From Fimbriimonas sp. (GTDB lineage Bacteria; Armatimonadota; Fimbriimonadia; Fimbriimonadales; Fimbriimonadaceae), in assembly GCA_030447945.1 (NCBI GenBank), contig JAUJNV010000091.1, positions 1-7,240 on the forward strand: a DNA stretch of 7,240 nucleotides, in the 5' to 3' direction. Below are positions 1 through 5,832 of the stretch, piece by piece. Position 1 is the stretch's first letter, and every line of letters starts with the position of its first letter. The notes under the pieces were generated by a model. That model saw only the letters and a program-made list of their open reading frames with translations. It was not told the DNA's origin and searched no databases. The position numbers and the translations under genes were made by a program.

Positions 1-259
1 GACGGTGCCCAGCAGCGGACGCCCGTCTTTAGGGTTGTCAGTCGGTCAGCGTAGCACCCGGTGGGAGCGGTGACGAGACCAAGCATGGCGGATGACCGGC
101 CGGCGAAACGTCTGCCGTATACTCCGTCGGCCGTCTCGCCGCGGACCCTCGGGTCTCTCGGCGCCGCCGACGAGCACGCAGCCTCCGGACCGGATTCTCG
201 CCGCGCTGGTCGTCCAGTACCATCGCGCGCTCCGACTCTGGCCCCGGGCGGTAATCGCC
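1..259. other. Left-edge stretch with no convincing gene
   Basis: No frame here looks like a real protein. The short open frames are rich in Arg, Pro and Gly, as expected of chance frames in GC-rich DNA, and none has a good ribosome binding site. The first 54 nt on the + strand are open to a TAG at 52-54, and 15 codons are open on the minus strand at the edge, so a gene could end or begin just outside the window. There is too little sequence to call one. The stretch lies downstream of the 602-residue secreted protein gene. Confidence 0.4.
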
Positions 260-260
260 C
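246..260 (-). other. Small hairpin at the stop codon of the HAF-repeat gene
   Basis: GGGCG (246-250) pairs with CGCCC (256-260) around a 5-nt loop. The last base of the stem belongs to the TAG stop codon of the minus-strand gene. No T-run follows in the direction of transcription, so it is not a standard intrinsic terminator. A 5-bp GC stem can occur by chance in this base composition. Confidence 0.2.
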
Positions 261-2068
261 TAGTCAGGGTCGGAGAAGACGTTGGGCTCGTCCTTCTGGA
301 TCAGGTAAGGGCCGACCGTCCACAGGGAGATGCGCCCGCTCGTGTGTCGCCAAACGATGCGCGGAAGGTTGTCGGCACCCATCTGGAGGTCCACCGCCTC
401 CCACCCCTCGTAGGGGCCGTAGTCGTGGATGGGGGCGAGGAACATGGTGGAGTTCCAGGGGTCTTGCTCCTGCAGCTCCCACAAGGAGATGCGGCCGCTC
501 GTATGCCGCCACATGATTCGGGTGTTGTCGTCGGGGCCGACCGCGAAGGCGTGGGCCTCCCAGTCGCGGTAGGGGCCGAAGTCTCGCACCTTTTCGTAGC
601 GCGAGCCCTCGTCGTCCATCTTCCAGATGGAGACCCGCCCGCTGCTGAGGCTGCGCCACATGATGCGAGGGCGGTTGTCGTTGCCTACACACATGTCGTG
701 GACTCGCCAATCGGGGTACGGTCCGAACTCGCCGTTGCGGTGGAGCGTGCCGTCGGGCCGCATCGTCCAGAGCGAGATCTGCCCGTCCGCGCGCTCCCAG
801 AGCAGCCGGGGCCGCGCGTCCGGGCCCACGCTCAGGAGCTTTGCGGTCCAGCCTTCGTAGGGGCCGTAGGCGGGGGAGTAGTCGGGGGCGGCGCCCTCGG
901 CGTCCACGCGCCCGACCATCGCCCGTCCGCCCTCCTCCGTCCAGAGCACGGAGGTCGTGTTGGCGGAGAGGGGAAACGAGGCGAGAAACCCTTCCTGTTT
1001 CCCGGTTGGGTTCTTTCCGTAGCCCACCACGTGCGCCACGGCGTCGACCACCCGAACCGCTCGGGCTTCGGCCAGCGTCCAGCCCGCAAGCGGCGCCCAC
1101 TGGGCCTGCTCCAGCAGGATCTCCCTCAGCGAGCGCATGCCCCGCTCGCGCGTCCAGAGGAACGCCTCCCGTCCGAAGCGGGACTGGGCGGAGCCGACGA
1201 TCACCGAGCCGTCGGCGGAGACGGCATACGCCTGGCCTAGATGGCCGCCGTTGGGCATGCTCCCGAGCGTCTGCACGCCCTCGCCCTCCGTCCAACGAAA
1301 GGGCCGTCCGTTCCGGGCTTGCCCCACGATGACGGAGCCGTCGGCGGATACGCCGTAGGCTATGCTACGGGTGTAGCCGCTGGGCATCCCCTCCAGCTTC
1401 CGCATGCCGTCCTCCGCGGTCCACCGGAAAGCGGCGTCGCCGTAGATATCGCCGGTGGTGCTGCTGTGGCCCACGACGACGGAGCCGTCGTCCGATACGT
1501 CCGCCGCGTGGCTCCAGGGGAAGGCCGGATCGAGCGTCCCGAGCCCCACCATGCCCGTGGCGGCGGTCCACCGGAAGGCCTGGCTCCCCGTAGCGGAGTC
1601 GCTAATTCCCACGACGATCGAGCCGTCGGACGAAACCGCGTCCGCGTAGCTCCCTTTGCTTCCGCCGGGGAGATGCCCAAGCCCCCGCAAACCCGTCGAG
1701 GCGGTCCAGCGGAAGGCTTGAGAACCCGATCGGTAGCCTGAGCCGACGACCACCGTTCCATCGGCGGAGACGCCGAGAGCGTAACTGCCGAGAAGCTCGT
1801 TCGCCACGAGGCTGAGATCGCTCAATACCCTTAGCCCGGTGTTTCGGGTCCAATGCATGGCGCTGCCCAAGCCGCTTTCGCCCACCACCACCGAGCCGTC
1901 GGCCGAGACTCCATGGGCGTAACTGCCGAGAACGTCCGGGACGACGAGGGGGTTGCTCGGCAGATTCCCCAGCGGCGTGAACGACGCCGTCTGAGCGGAG
2001 GCGCGACCACTGCCGACGAAAGCCAGCATGAGAGCGCCCAGGAGGCGTGCAAAAGTAGGGGCAGTCAT
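260..2068 (-). CDS. Secreted HAF-repeat protein with C-terminal GPYxxW tandem repeats
   Basis: This 602-residue protein is probably exported and non-enzymatic. Residues 1-25 look like a signal peptide: R8, a hydrophobic stretch LLGALMLAFVG, then ASA before Q26 as the likely cleavage site. Residues about 31-364 hold six repeats of 43-49 residues built on cores such as SADGSVVVG (55, 101, 146, 192, 241, 284), each usually followed by AFRWT and GLxxLG. This is the pattern of the extracellular HAF repeat family, expected to form beta-rich, propeller-like folds. Residues about 371-587 are a different tandem repeat of about 49 residues: GPYxxW (402, 449, 498, 551) followed by R-I-hydrophobic-W and SGRISLW. 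No transmembrane anchor, LPXTG or PEP-CTERM tail is visible; it ends NVFSDPD. The ATG at 2068 is chosen because it gives the signal peptide directly and an in-frame TAA lies just upstream. The ligand or role is unknown; surface binding or adhesion is only inference. Confidence 0.9.
   Translation of the reverse strand: MTAPTFARLLGALMLAFVGSGRASAQTASFTPLGNLPSNPLVVPDVLGSYAHGVSADGSVVVGESGLGSAMHWTRNTGLRVLSDLSLVANELLGSYALGVSADGTVVVGSGYRSGSQAFRWTASTGLRGLGHLPGGSKGSYADAVSSDGSIVVGISDSATGSQAFRWTAATGMVGLGTLDPAFPWSHAADVSDDGSVVVGHSSTTGDIYGDAAFRWTAEDGMRKLEGMPSGYTRSIAYGVSADGSVIVGQARNGRPFRWTEGEGVQTLGSMPNGGHLGQAYAVSADGSVIVGSAQSRFGREAFLWTRERGMRSLREILLEQAQWAPLAGWTLAEARAVRVVDAVAHVVGYGKNPTGKQEGFLASFPLSANTTSVLWTEEGGRAMVGRVDAEGAAPDYSPAYGPYEGWTAKLLSVGPDARPRLLWERADGQISLWTMRPDGTLHRNGEFGPYPDWRVHDMCVGNDNRPRIMWRSLSSGRVSIWKMDDEGSRYEKVRDFGPYRDWEAHAFAVGPDDNTRIMWRHTSGRISLWELQEQDPWNSTMFLAPIHDYGPYEGWEAVDLQMGADNLPRIVWRHTSGRISLWTVGPYLIQKDEPNVFSDPD
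308..958 (-). repeat. C-terminal GPYxxW / SGRISLW repeat array within the secreted protein
   Basis: Four full units of about 47-53 codons plus a degenerate first strand (VLWTEEGGR). Each unit has GPYxxW, then VGxDxxxR, then a Trp-rich strand such as IMWRHTSGRISLW. The last two copies share the residues WRHTSGRISLW exactly. The DNA around 326-360, 491-530 and 640-680 is visibly similar between units, which suggests duplication rather than convergence. The spacing fits blades of a beta-propeller, with five Trp strands seen, but I cannot assign a named family. Confidence 0.75.
977..1978 (-). repeat. Six HAF-type repeats within the secreted protein
   Basis: The DGS/VVVG core recurs every 129-147 nt. 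At DNA level the + strand shows the recurring string GAGCCGTCG near 1206, 1338, 1482, 1620 and 1892, with a variant near 1755. Repeat boundaries are approximate. Conservation of the protein core is tighter than that of the linkers, as expected for structural strands. Confidence 0.8.
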
Positions 2069-2071
2069 AGG

Positions 2072-2125
2072 TTACTTCCGAAAGTATCGGAAGCCGGGCC
2101 ATCCTTTCTCTCCCCACGTCTTCAT
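2072..2125 (-). CDS. Possible 17-codon leader peptide / upstream ORF
   Basis: Reading MKTWGEKGWPGFRYFRK then TAA, this small ORF sits directly before the HAF-repeat gene. GGAGGG at 2132-2137 is a strong Shine-Dalgarno sequence with exactly 6 nt to the ATG at 2125; a second ATG at 2131, abutting the GGAGGG, would add two residues (M-T). The TAA (2072-2074) is followed by CCT and then the main ATG at 2068, so the two ORFs share a frame and are 3 nt apart. Its last six codons form the hairpin at 2075-2093. This layout suggests translational coupling: a ribosome on the small ORF would open the stem that covers the main gene's binding site. There is no protein family evidence. It could instead be a chance ORF, or the remnant of a longer N-terminus broken by a stop. 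Confidence 0.35.
   Translation of the reverse strand: MKTWGEKGWPGFRYFRK
2075..2093 (-). promoter_or_regulatory. Hairpin covering the ribosome binding site of the HAF-repeat gene
   Basis: In the minus-strand transcript CTTCCGA (2093-2087) pairs perfectly with TCGGAAG (2081-2075) around the loop TACTT. The 3' arm contains GGAAG, the only Shine-Dalgarno-like string near the ATG at 2068, ending 6 nt before it. The stem would therefore hide the binding site unless it is melted. It is also the coding sequence FRYFRK of the upstream ORF. The regulatory role is inferred; the pairing is seen. Confidence 0.4.
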
Positions 2126-2247
2126 TGTCATCCCTCCGCTGTGCGTTGCCTCGTCATCCAGAACGGGGGGCAGGGGTCACGTAGGCGGTTGCCTGGGAAT
2201 CCCTAGGGCGCTCCTGCGATGGGCGCGGACTAGCTGGGACTGCAATA

Positions 2248-2625
2248 TTAGTGCTCGTCATTCATGTATTCTTCGAGCAGAGTCGGTACCTCCAGGCCGT
2301 GCGTCACATCCACGCTGTCGAGGCGCACGCTGAACCCGTGCTTGGCCCCGCTCCGCTCACAGAACACGATTTCGTGCTCGGCGGGCGCATCCGGGTAGTA
2401 GGGCACCCCCTTGCGCTTAACGGTCCGAGATAGTGCTCGGAGCATCCTCTCCATCTCCACCGGGTCGTGGAGCGTGCGGACCATCGTGCGCGAGCCCTCG
2501 GTCGGGAAGCCCGGGCCGTAGAGCCGCATGCACTCCACCTGCGCTAGGTCCACCGATCCGGCGAGACGCCTCACATACTCGTTGGGCTCGTACCGATCCT
2601 CATCTTGCCTGCCTAAACCACTCAA
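2248..2625 (-). CDS. Hypothetical protein, 125 residues
   Basis: I do not recognise this family. The protein is small, soluble and charged, with no signal peptide or membrane segment. Visible parts are a polar N-terminus (RQDEDRYEPNEYVRRL), a central segment with VRTLHDPVEMERMLRALS that should be helical, a basic turn (VKRKGVPYYP), and a likely beta-strand pair (EHEIVFCERSGAKHGF, SVRLDSVDV), ending EEYMNDEH. The start is TTG at 2625, supported by GAGGT at 2631-2635 with 5 nt spacing; the first internal Met (codon 33) would lose the N-terminal part. It is 179 nt upstream of the HAF-repeat gene on the same strand, so co-transcription is possible. It is divergent from the 688-residue gene. The clean amino-acid composition argues that it is a real gene. 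Confidence 0.7.
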   Translation of the reverse strand: MSGLGRQDEDRYEPNEYVRRLAGSVDLAQVECMRLYGPGFPTEGSRTMVRTLHDPVEMERMLRALSRTVKRKGVPYYPDAPAEHEIVFCERSGAKHGFSVRLDSVDVTHGLEVPTLLEEYMNDEH

Positions 2626-2693
2626 GTTTCACCTCACTCGCGGGCCGCCATCGACGGGAGTCCAACCAGGGATCGGGAACGTAACCGCCCTCC

Positions 2694-2746
2694 AGAGGAC
2701 CTGGCCGGTCCCGGATGAGTTTCCCCCACTCGGGGGCAGGTCCTCT
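2694..2746. promoter_or_regulatory. Perfect 10-bp inverted repeat in the divergent promoter region
   Basis: AGAGGACCTG (2694-2703) is exactly inverted as CAGGTCCTCT (2737-2746), 33 nt apart. The spacer holds a second small stem, CCCCC (2723-2727) with GGGGG (2732-2736) around ACTC. The right arm ends on the first T of a TATACT -10 candidate for the + strand gene. Such a site could be a split operator serving both divergent genes, or a nested stem-loop in an RNA. The match is seen; the function is inferred. Confidence 0.4.
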
Positions 2747-2751
2747 ATACT
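2746..2751 (+). promoter_or_regulatory. Candidate -10 element for the 688-residue gene
   Basis: TATACT matches the sigma-70 type TATAAT at five of six positions and lies 30 nt before the ATG, giving a plausible short leader. No good -35 (TTGACA-like) sequence lies 16-18 nt upstream; that stretch is C-rich. A promoter that needs an activator, or a different sigma factor, would fit, but the call is weak. Confidence 0.3.
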
Positions 2752-2781
2752 GCCACTGGGTCGGAGCGGGAGACATCGGAG

Positions 2782-4848
2782 ATGGGGTTCGTTGGGCTTT
2801 TGGCGATCGCGCTACTGTCGCAGAAAGGATCACCATCGGAGGTGACGCTTTCGGGCGCCGTGGCGAGAGTGCCCGAGATGTTGCGGAAGATCGAGGAGCG
2901 GACGGGGGCGTCTCTCACGTCCTCGCCTGCGATGGCGAACGAGGTGCTGCTCGTCCGGGTGCGGGACGTGCCCCTCCAAGATCTCCTCAAGCGCATCGCC
3001 CAGGCGACGAGCGGCAAATGGGTTTCGCTGGGCGAGGCCTCGCCGGCACGGCTAGAGCTGCGGCCCGACGAGGAAGTCCGGCGGCGGGAGGAGGCAGAGG
3101 AGCGAGCGGGGACGGTAGCGGAGATACGGGAAGCCGTCGTGCGCGAGCTTGGAGAGTCGTCGCCGCCGCTCGACGAGACATCTGCGCTGCAGGCGGTCAT
3201 GCGTTTCCAGCGTGATTGGAGACCGCGGCAGGGAGGTTCGGAGGGCAGGACCCGGATGCCGGAGGCGGTGTGGAGGCGGCACCGGTCGCTCACCTTTAAC
3301 TCGCGGTCGCTCTGGCCGGTCGTGCAGACCGTCGGTGAGGAAACGCTTGCGTCCCTGCCGGTGGGGCAGCGCTGGGAGTTCTCGGTCCATCCTCGCGGAC
3401 GAGAGAGGAGCATGGGGGCGAGAGGCACGGAGGCGCTGGCGAGGATTGCCAGCGACCGGGAGGTACTGACGGAGGCCCTACGGAGGCTTGGCGACGAGGC
3501 GCTGTCAGCAGAGTTGGGCTTCATCACGCCGGCGGCGGTGCCGACGACTCCAGAACGGCTACACCTGCGGGTGACTCGCCCACGCCGGGAAGTTATGGGG
3601 CTGTTCTTGGACACGTGGAACAGCACCAACGTTCACTACTCCTCATTCCTCAACCCGCTTCGAATAAGGCCCGAGGAGCGCGATCTAGGGGTACCGTCCA
3701 AGCCGCCTTGGGAGGATGCGCGGCTGGAGTTCTCTCCAACCACTCGTATGCTCGCCGCCCACGCCAAGCCGGCGGGGGGCCAGTACATCCCGCCGGATCC
3801 CGCGCCGCGTGAGCCCCTGGCGGACGGGGTGGGTGAGGGGCTCCTAGCGATCGCCGAGCGGTTGGATAGGGACGTTGTAGCGTGCCTACCCGACAGCGCC
3901 TACCTTCCTGTCCTTAAGCTCGCGCAGGACGGCGGAACGACCTCTCTCGGGCGCTTCGCCCGCGTGCTCGGCGCGCACGTCGCGGCCGATAACCACGACG
4001 GCGGCATCCTTCTCCTCCGCCCGCGATACTGCGGGGAAATGCGGCAAGACCGTCTCGACCGGGCAGCGCTGGACCGGTTGCTCACCGCTCTGCGGAAGAG
4101 CCGCGACGCGCGCCTGCGGGATCTGGGTTCGTATGCGGCGGTTCAGCCGGATGGGGCTCTGCCGACGGGCATCGACTGGGTGTGGCTGCGCGCGAACGGC
4201 TTTCTCACGTGGGATTCGGCACTGGCCTCCCTCGCTTCGCCCGCGACTCCGGAAGTCTATTGCCCGTTCGAAGGGCGGGATGCCTTGCGGTTCTACGCGG
4301 CCTTGAGCGCCGCGCAACTCCGGCATCTCGAAGGCGGCGGGTGGATCTCTTACAGCTCGCTATCTCCTCGCGCGCGGGAGGCCCTGCGAACGCGGGCATT
4401 CCTTCGGAACGAGCCGGTTTCATTGAGGACGGTGGGCAGGACGGGTGCGTCCTGGTTCGGCTTCGCGGACTTTCCGGCCAACGTCCGGGTGAGCCTAAGC
4501 GGCTCCACGGTCACCGACGTGGCAATGCTGCAGGGAGAGCGCCTGGTGAGGACCGTCACGCCCATGGACCTAGGCACCGTTATAGCCGTGCGGGAGCGCG
4601 GGGGCGACCCTTTATCCTTGCTCGGGAGTTACAGCGCGGCGCTCGCCACCCGAACGAAACGACTTCTGAACTTCCAGATCTCGAAGGAGGACGTAGGAGG
4701 CGGCTGGGAGATGACCATGCCTCTTCAAGAGCAAACGGTCAATCGGCATAAAACGACCGAGGACTGGCGGCGGCTCCCCCCAGAGATCCACGGGGCGATT
4801 GAGCGGGGGCTGCGGCTAGGCCGCGGAAAGGGCGGCGGACGGAGTTAG
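2782..4848 (+). CDS. Large protein with two STN/secretin-N-like modules, function unknown
   Basis: This 688-residue protein begins with a short hydrophobic stretch (GFVGLLAIALLS, residues 2-13), which could be a weak signal peptide or anchor though it lacks a basic n-region. Residues about 21-84 (VTLSGAVARVPEMLRKIEERTG, then VRVRDVPLQDLLKRIAQAT) look like the STN/secretin short domain: a beta-alpha-beta unit with the typical VPLQDLLKRI turn. A second such unit is likely at about 315-414 (LEFSPTTRMLA, LLAIAERLDRDVV, LGRFARVLGAHV, then GGILLLRP). Residues 95-145 are very charged and probably helical. No C-terminal secretin barrel or TonB-dependent plug is visible, and the end is basic (GRGKGGGRS). 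The ATG has GGGAG 9 nt upstream; no earlier in-frame ATG or GTG is near. The protein is inferred to act in the envelope or periplasm. It converges with the HAMP gene. Confidence 0.85.
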   Translation: MGFVGLLAIALLSQKGSPSEVTLSGAVARVPEMLRKIEERTGASLTSSPAMANEVLLVRVRDVPLQDLLKRIAQATSGKWVSLGEASPARLELRPDEEVRRREEAEERAGTVAEIREAVVRELGESSPPLDETSALQAVMRFQRDWRPRQGGSEGRTRMPEAVWRRHRSLTFNSRSLWPVVQTVGEETLASLPVGQRWEFSVHPRGRERSMGARGTEALARIASDREVLTEALRRLGDEALSAELGFITPAAVPTTPERLHLRVTRPRREVMGLFLDTWNSTNVHYSSFLNPLRIRPEERDLGVPSKPPWEDARLEFSPTTRMLAAHAKPAGGQYIPPDPAPREPLADGVGEGLLAIAERLDRDVVACLPDSAYLPVLKLAQDGGTTSLGRFARVLGAHVAADNHDGGILLLRPRYCGEMRQDRLDRAALDRLLTALRKSRDARLRDLGSYAAVQPDGALPTGIDWVWLRANGFLTWDSALASLASPATPEVYCPFEGRDALRFYAALSAAQLRHLEGGGWISYSSLSPRAREALRTRAFLRNEPVSLRTVGRTGASWFGFADFPANVRVSLSGSTVTDVAMLQGERLVRTVTPMDLGTVIAVRERGGDPLSLLGSYSAALATRTKRLLNFQISKEDVGGGWEMTMPLQEQTVNRHKTTEDWRRLPPEIHGAIERGLRLGRGKGGGRS

Positions 4849-4862
4849 CCGAGTATCCACAT

Positions 4863-4876
4863 CCCCTTCGGAGGGG
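4863..4876 (+). other. Short hairpin just after the 688-residue gene
   Basis: CCCCT (4863-4867) pairs with AGGGG (4872-4876) around TCGG, 14 nt past the TAG stop. It lacks a T-run, so it is at best a weak or processing-type 3' end. Its last two bases overlap the left end of the inverted-repeat block that follows. Confidence 0.25.
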
Positions 4877-5121
4877 CTACGCCCGCAGGGCGTGTAGTCG
4901 TCGCGCCCGGCGAAGCCTGGACGTTTCTCAAGGCACGCCGGTGTCTGCGGAGCATCCGGCTCCTCCTTCGCATCCCAGGTCGTGCTTGAGATAGGCCCAG
5001 GCGTCGCCGGGCGCGACGCCCTTGCGGGCGCAAATTCAGCCGGTCGTTGCGCCCGAGGCCGCGGCAGGGAAAGGCCCAGGCGTCGCGCAGGGCGACGGCT
5101 ACACGCCCTGCGGGCGCAACC
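4875..5121. repeat. REP- or MITE-like block with 46-bp imperfect inverted ends and a third internal copy
   Basis: The left copy (4875-4920) read on the minus strand matches the right copy (5076-5121) at 38 of 46 positions, including 18 identical bases CTACACGCCCTGCGGGCG (right copy 5099-5116). A third copy (4997-5033) lies in the same orientation as the right one but lacks 8 nt (GACTACAC). The direct copies share AGGCCCAGGCGTCGC and are followed by AGCCGGTCG at 5038-5046 and 5137-5145. The block fills most of the gap between two convergent genes. No transposase and no clear target-site duplication are seen. It could be a non-autonomous element, a REP-type cluster, or a structured bidirectional 3' end. 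Confidence 0.6.
5025..5055. other. 9-bp perfect stem inside the inverted-repeat block
   Basis: CGGGCGCAA (5025-5033) is exactly inverted as TTGCGCCCG (5047-5055) with a 13-nt loop. Its left arm is the end of the internal repeat copy, so the inverted arm may be a fragment of a further copy. Confidence 0.4.
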
Positions 5122-5134
5122 TGCGATGGTGAAC

Positions 5135-5557
5135 CTAGCCGGTCGCCGGCTGACGATCCACCCCGATGGCGTTGAGCGACTTGAAGAGCTCCTGCATCTC
5201 CCCCGCCGCCGGCGCCGTGAGGATCGTGTCCGAGTCTCCGGCCGCCTTGGCCGACGCGACCAAGGAGATGCCCCGGATCTGGATGGTCAGGGTTCGGGAG
5301 GTGTGGTTGACTTCGGACAGCAGTTGCTGCCAAGCGCCGGCCGCCCCGGGAACCTCGGCGGTTCCTCCGAGCCTGCTTTGCACGCCTATCTCTTGGCAGA
5401 TCCGGCCGATCTCCCGGTTGATCTCGGCGAGCTGTTCGACGAGAAGGTTGTATTCCCGGGCCACGTCTCCGGTCTCCGGATCGGCCTCCGGAAGCCGGAC
5501 GTCGAGGTCTCCCTCTCTTAAGGAACGAAGGGCGGAGGCGATTCGCGAGTTGTCCAA
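5135..5557 (-). CDS. Short soluble HAMP-domain protein, likely truncated poly-HAMP sensor
   Basis: From the preferred TTG at 5557 this is 140 residues. An HAMP unit is clear: IASALRSLREGDLDVRL with GDL at 16-18, then GDVAREYNLLVEQL at 30-43. It is followed by a connector, RLGGTAEVPGAAGAWQQL and SEVN (about 62-84), very like the linker between units of poly-HAMP hybrid histidine kinases. A second HAMP unit starts at about 96 (LVASAKAAGD) and reaches AAGEMQELFKSLNAI (117-131), then stops after GVDRQPATG, inside its second helix. No membrane segment, kinase, receiver or methyl-accepting output domain is present. The TTG at 5557 has AAGGAGA 6 nt upstream; a longer TTG start at 5593 (152 residues) lacks such a site. 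It may be a stand-alone regulator of a sensor kinase or a decayed remnant cut at the adjacent repeat block. Downstream frames show no lost HAMP continuation. Confidence 0.75.
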   Translation of the reverse strand: MDNSRIASALRSLREGDLDVRLPEADPETGDVAREYNLLVEQLAEINREIGRICQEIGVQSRLGGTAEVPGAAGAWQQLLSEVNHTSRTLTIQIRGISLVASAKAAGDSDTILTAPAAGEMQELFKSLNAIGVDRQPATG

Positions 5558-5563
5558 GGTGGT

Positions 5564-5570
5564 TCTCCTT
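5564..5570 (-). promoter_or_regulatory. Ribosome binding site that decides the HAMP gene start
   Basis: AAGGAGA on the minus strand, followed by ACCACC and then TTG at 5557. It lies within the coding sequence that the alternative start at 5593 would imply, which argues for the shorter protein. Confidence 0.6.
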
Positions 5571-5640
5571 TCGACTCGAACTGTTCCAGCCAACCGGCGG
5601 CCCAGAGGCGTCAGCGTCAGCGCGCCGTAGAGAGGCGGCC

Positions 5641-5667
5641 GGCGGAGGGGACGAAGTCCCCTCCGCC
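5641..5667. other. Perfect 12-bp hairpin with a GAA loop
   Basis: GGCGGAGGGGAC (5641-5652) pairs without mismatch with GTCCCCTCCGCC (5656-5667) around GAA. On the minus strand it lies 166 nt past the HEAT-repeat gene stop and 84 nt before the HAMP gene start. No T-run is on either side, so it is not a classic intrinsic terminator. It could be a REP-like unit, an mRNA-stabilising or attenuating stem, or a protein-binding palindrome. Confidence 0.55.
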
Positions 5668-5760
5668 CTCCCCGCTACCGTCTCCTGCTGTCTGGGCGTT
5701 CCGAGAAGGCGCAGCGCCGAGGCGAATCTACGTGGGGCTGCGGGCATGAGAGCGCGGCGA

Positions 5761-5777
5761 GGAGCGTAGCTCGCTCC
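5761..5777. other. 6-bp hairpin downstream of the HEAT-repeat gene
   Basis: GGAGCG (5761-5766) pairs with CGCTCC (5772-5777) around TAGCT. A CGCG further out on each side could extend the stem past a small bulge. No T-run follows. Together with the 12-bp stem it makes the gap between the HEAT and HAMP genes (5558-5832) structured; I see no gene in that gap. Confidence 0.25.
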
Positions 5778-5832
5778 CGCGTTTCCGCACCGGGTCCGCC
5801 GGTCTGGCCCGGGCCGCCGCACCCGCCGAACC

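Noticed and set aside
38..223. 61-codon minus-strand frame at the left edge
   Set aside because: Arg/Pro-rich, no ribosome site and no recognisable pattern.
92..1240. 382-codon open frame on the + strand opposite the HAF-repeat gene
   Set aside because: It is the antisense of a repeat gene with clear signal peptide and domain patterns; the translation is low in complexity with no family signature or ribosome site.
2192..2207. Hairpin CCTGGG-AAT-CCCTAGG as a terminator for the 125-residue gene
   Set aside because: The stem is short, has a bulge, lacks a T-run and is 40 nt past the stop; it is not distinguishable from chance.
2745..3629. 294-codon minus-strand frame opposite the 688-residue gene
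   Set aside because: Ser/Arg-rich antisense frame without domain signals; the + strand frame shows STN-like structure.
4875..5121. CRISPR array
   Set aside because: Repeat units are in mixed orientation, imperfect, and unevenly spaced; there are no regular spacers and no cas genes.
4845..5822. 325-codon minus-strand frame spanning the HAMP gene and both gaps
   Set aside because: Very rich in Arg, Gly and Pro with no domain, and it overlaps the HAMP frame, which has a family match and a ribosome site.
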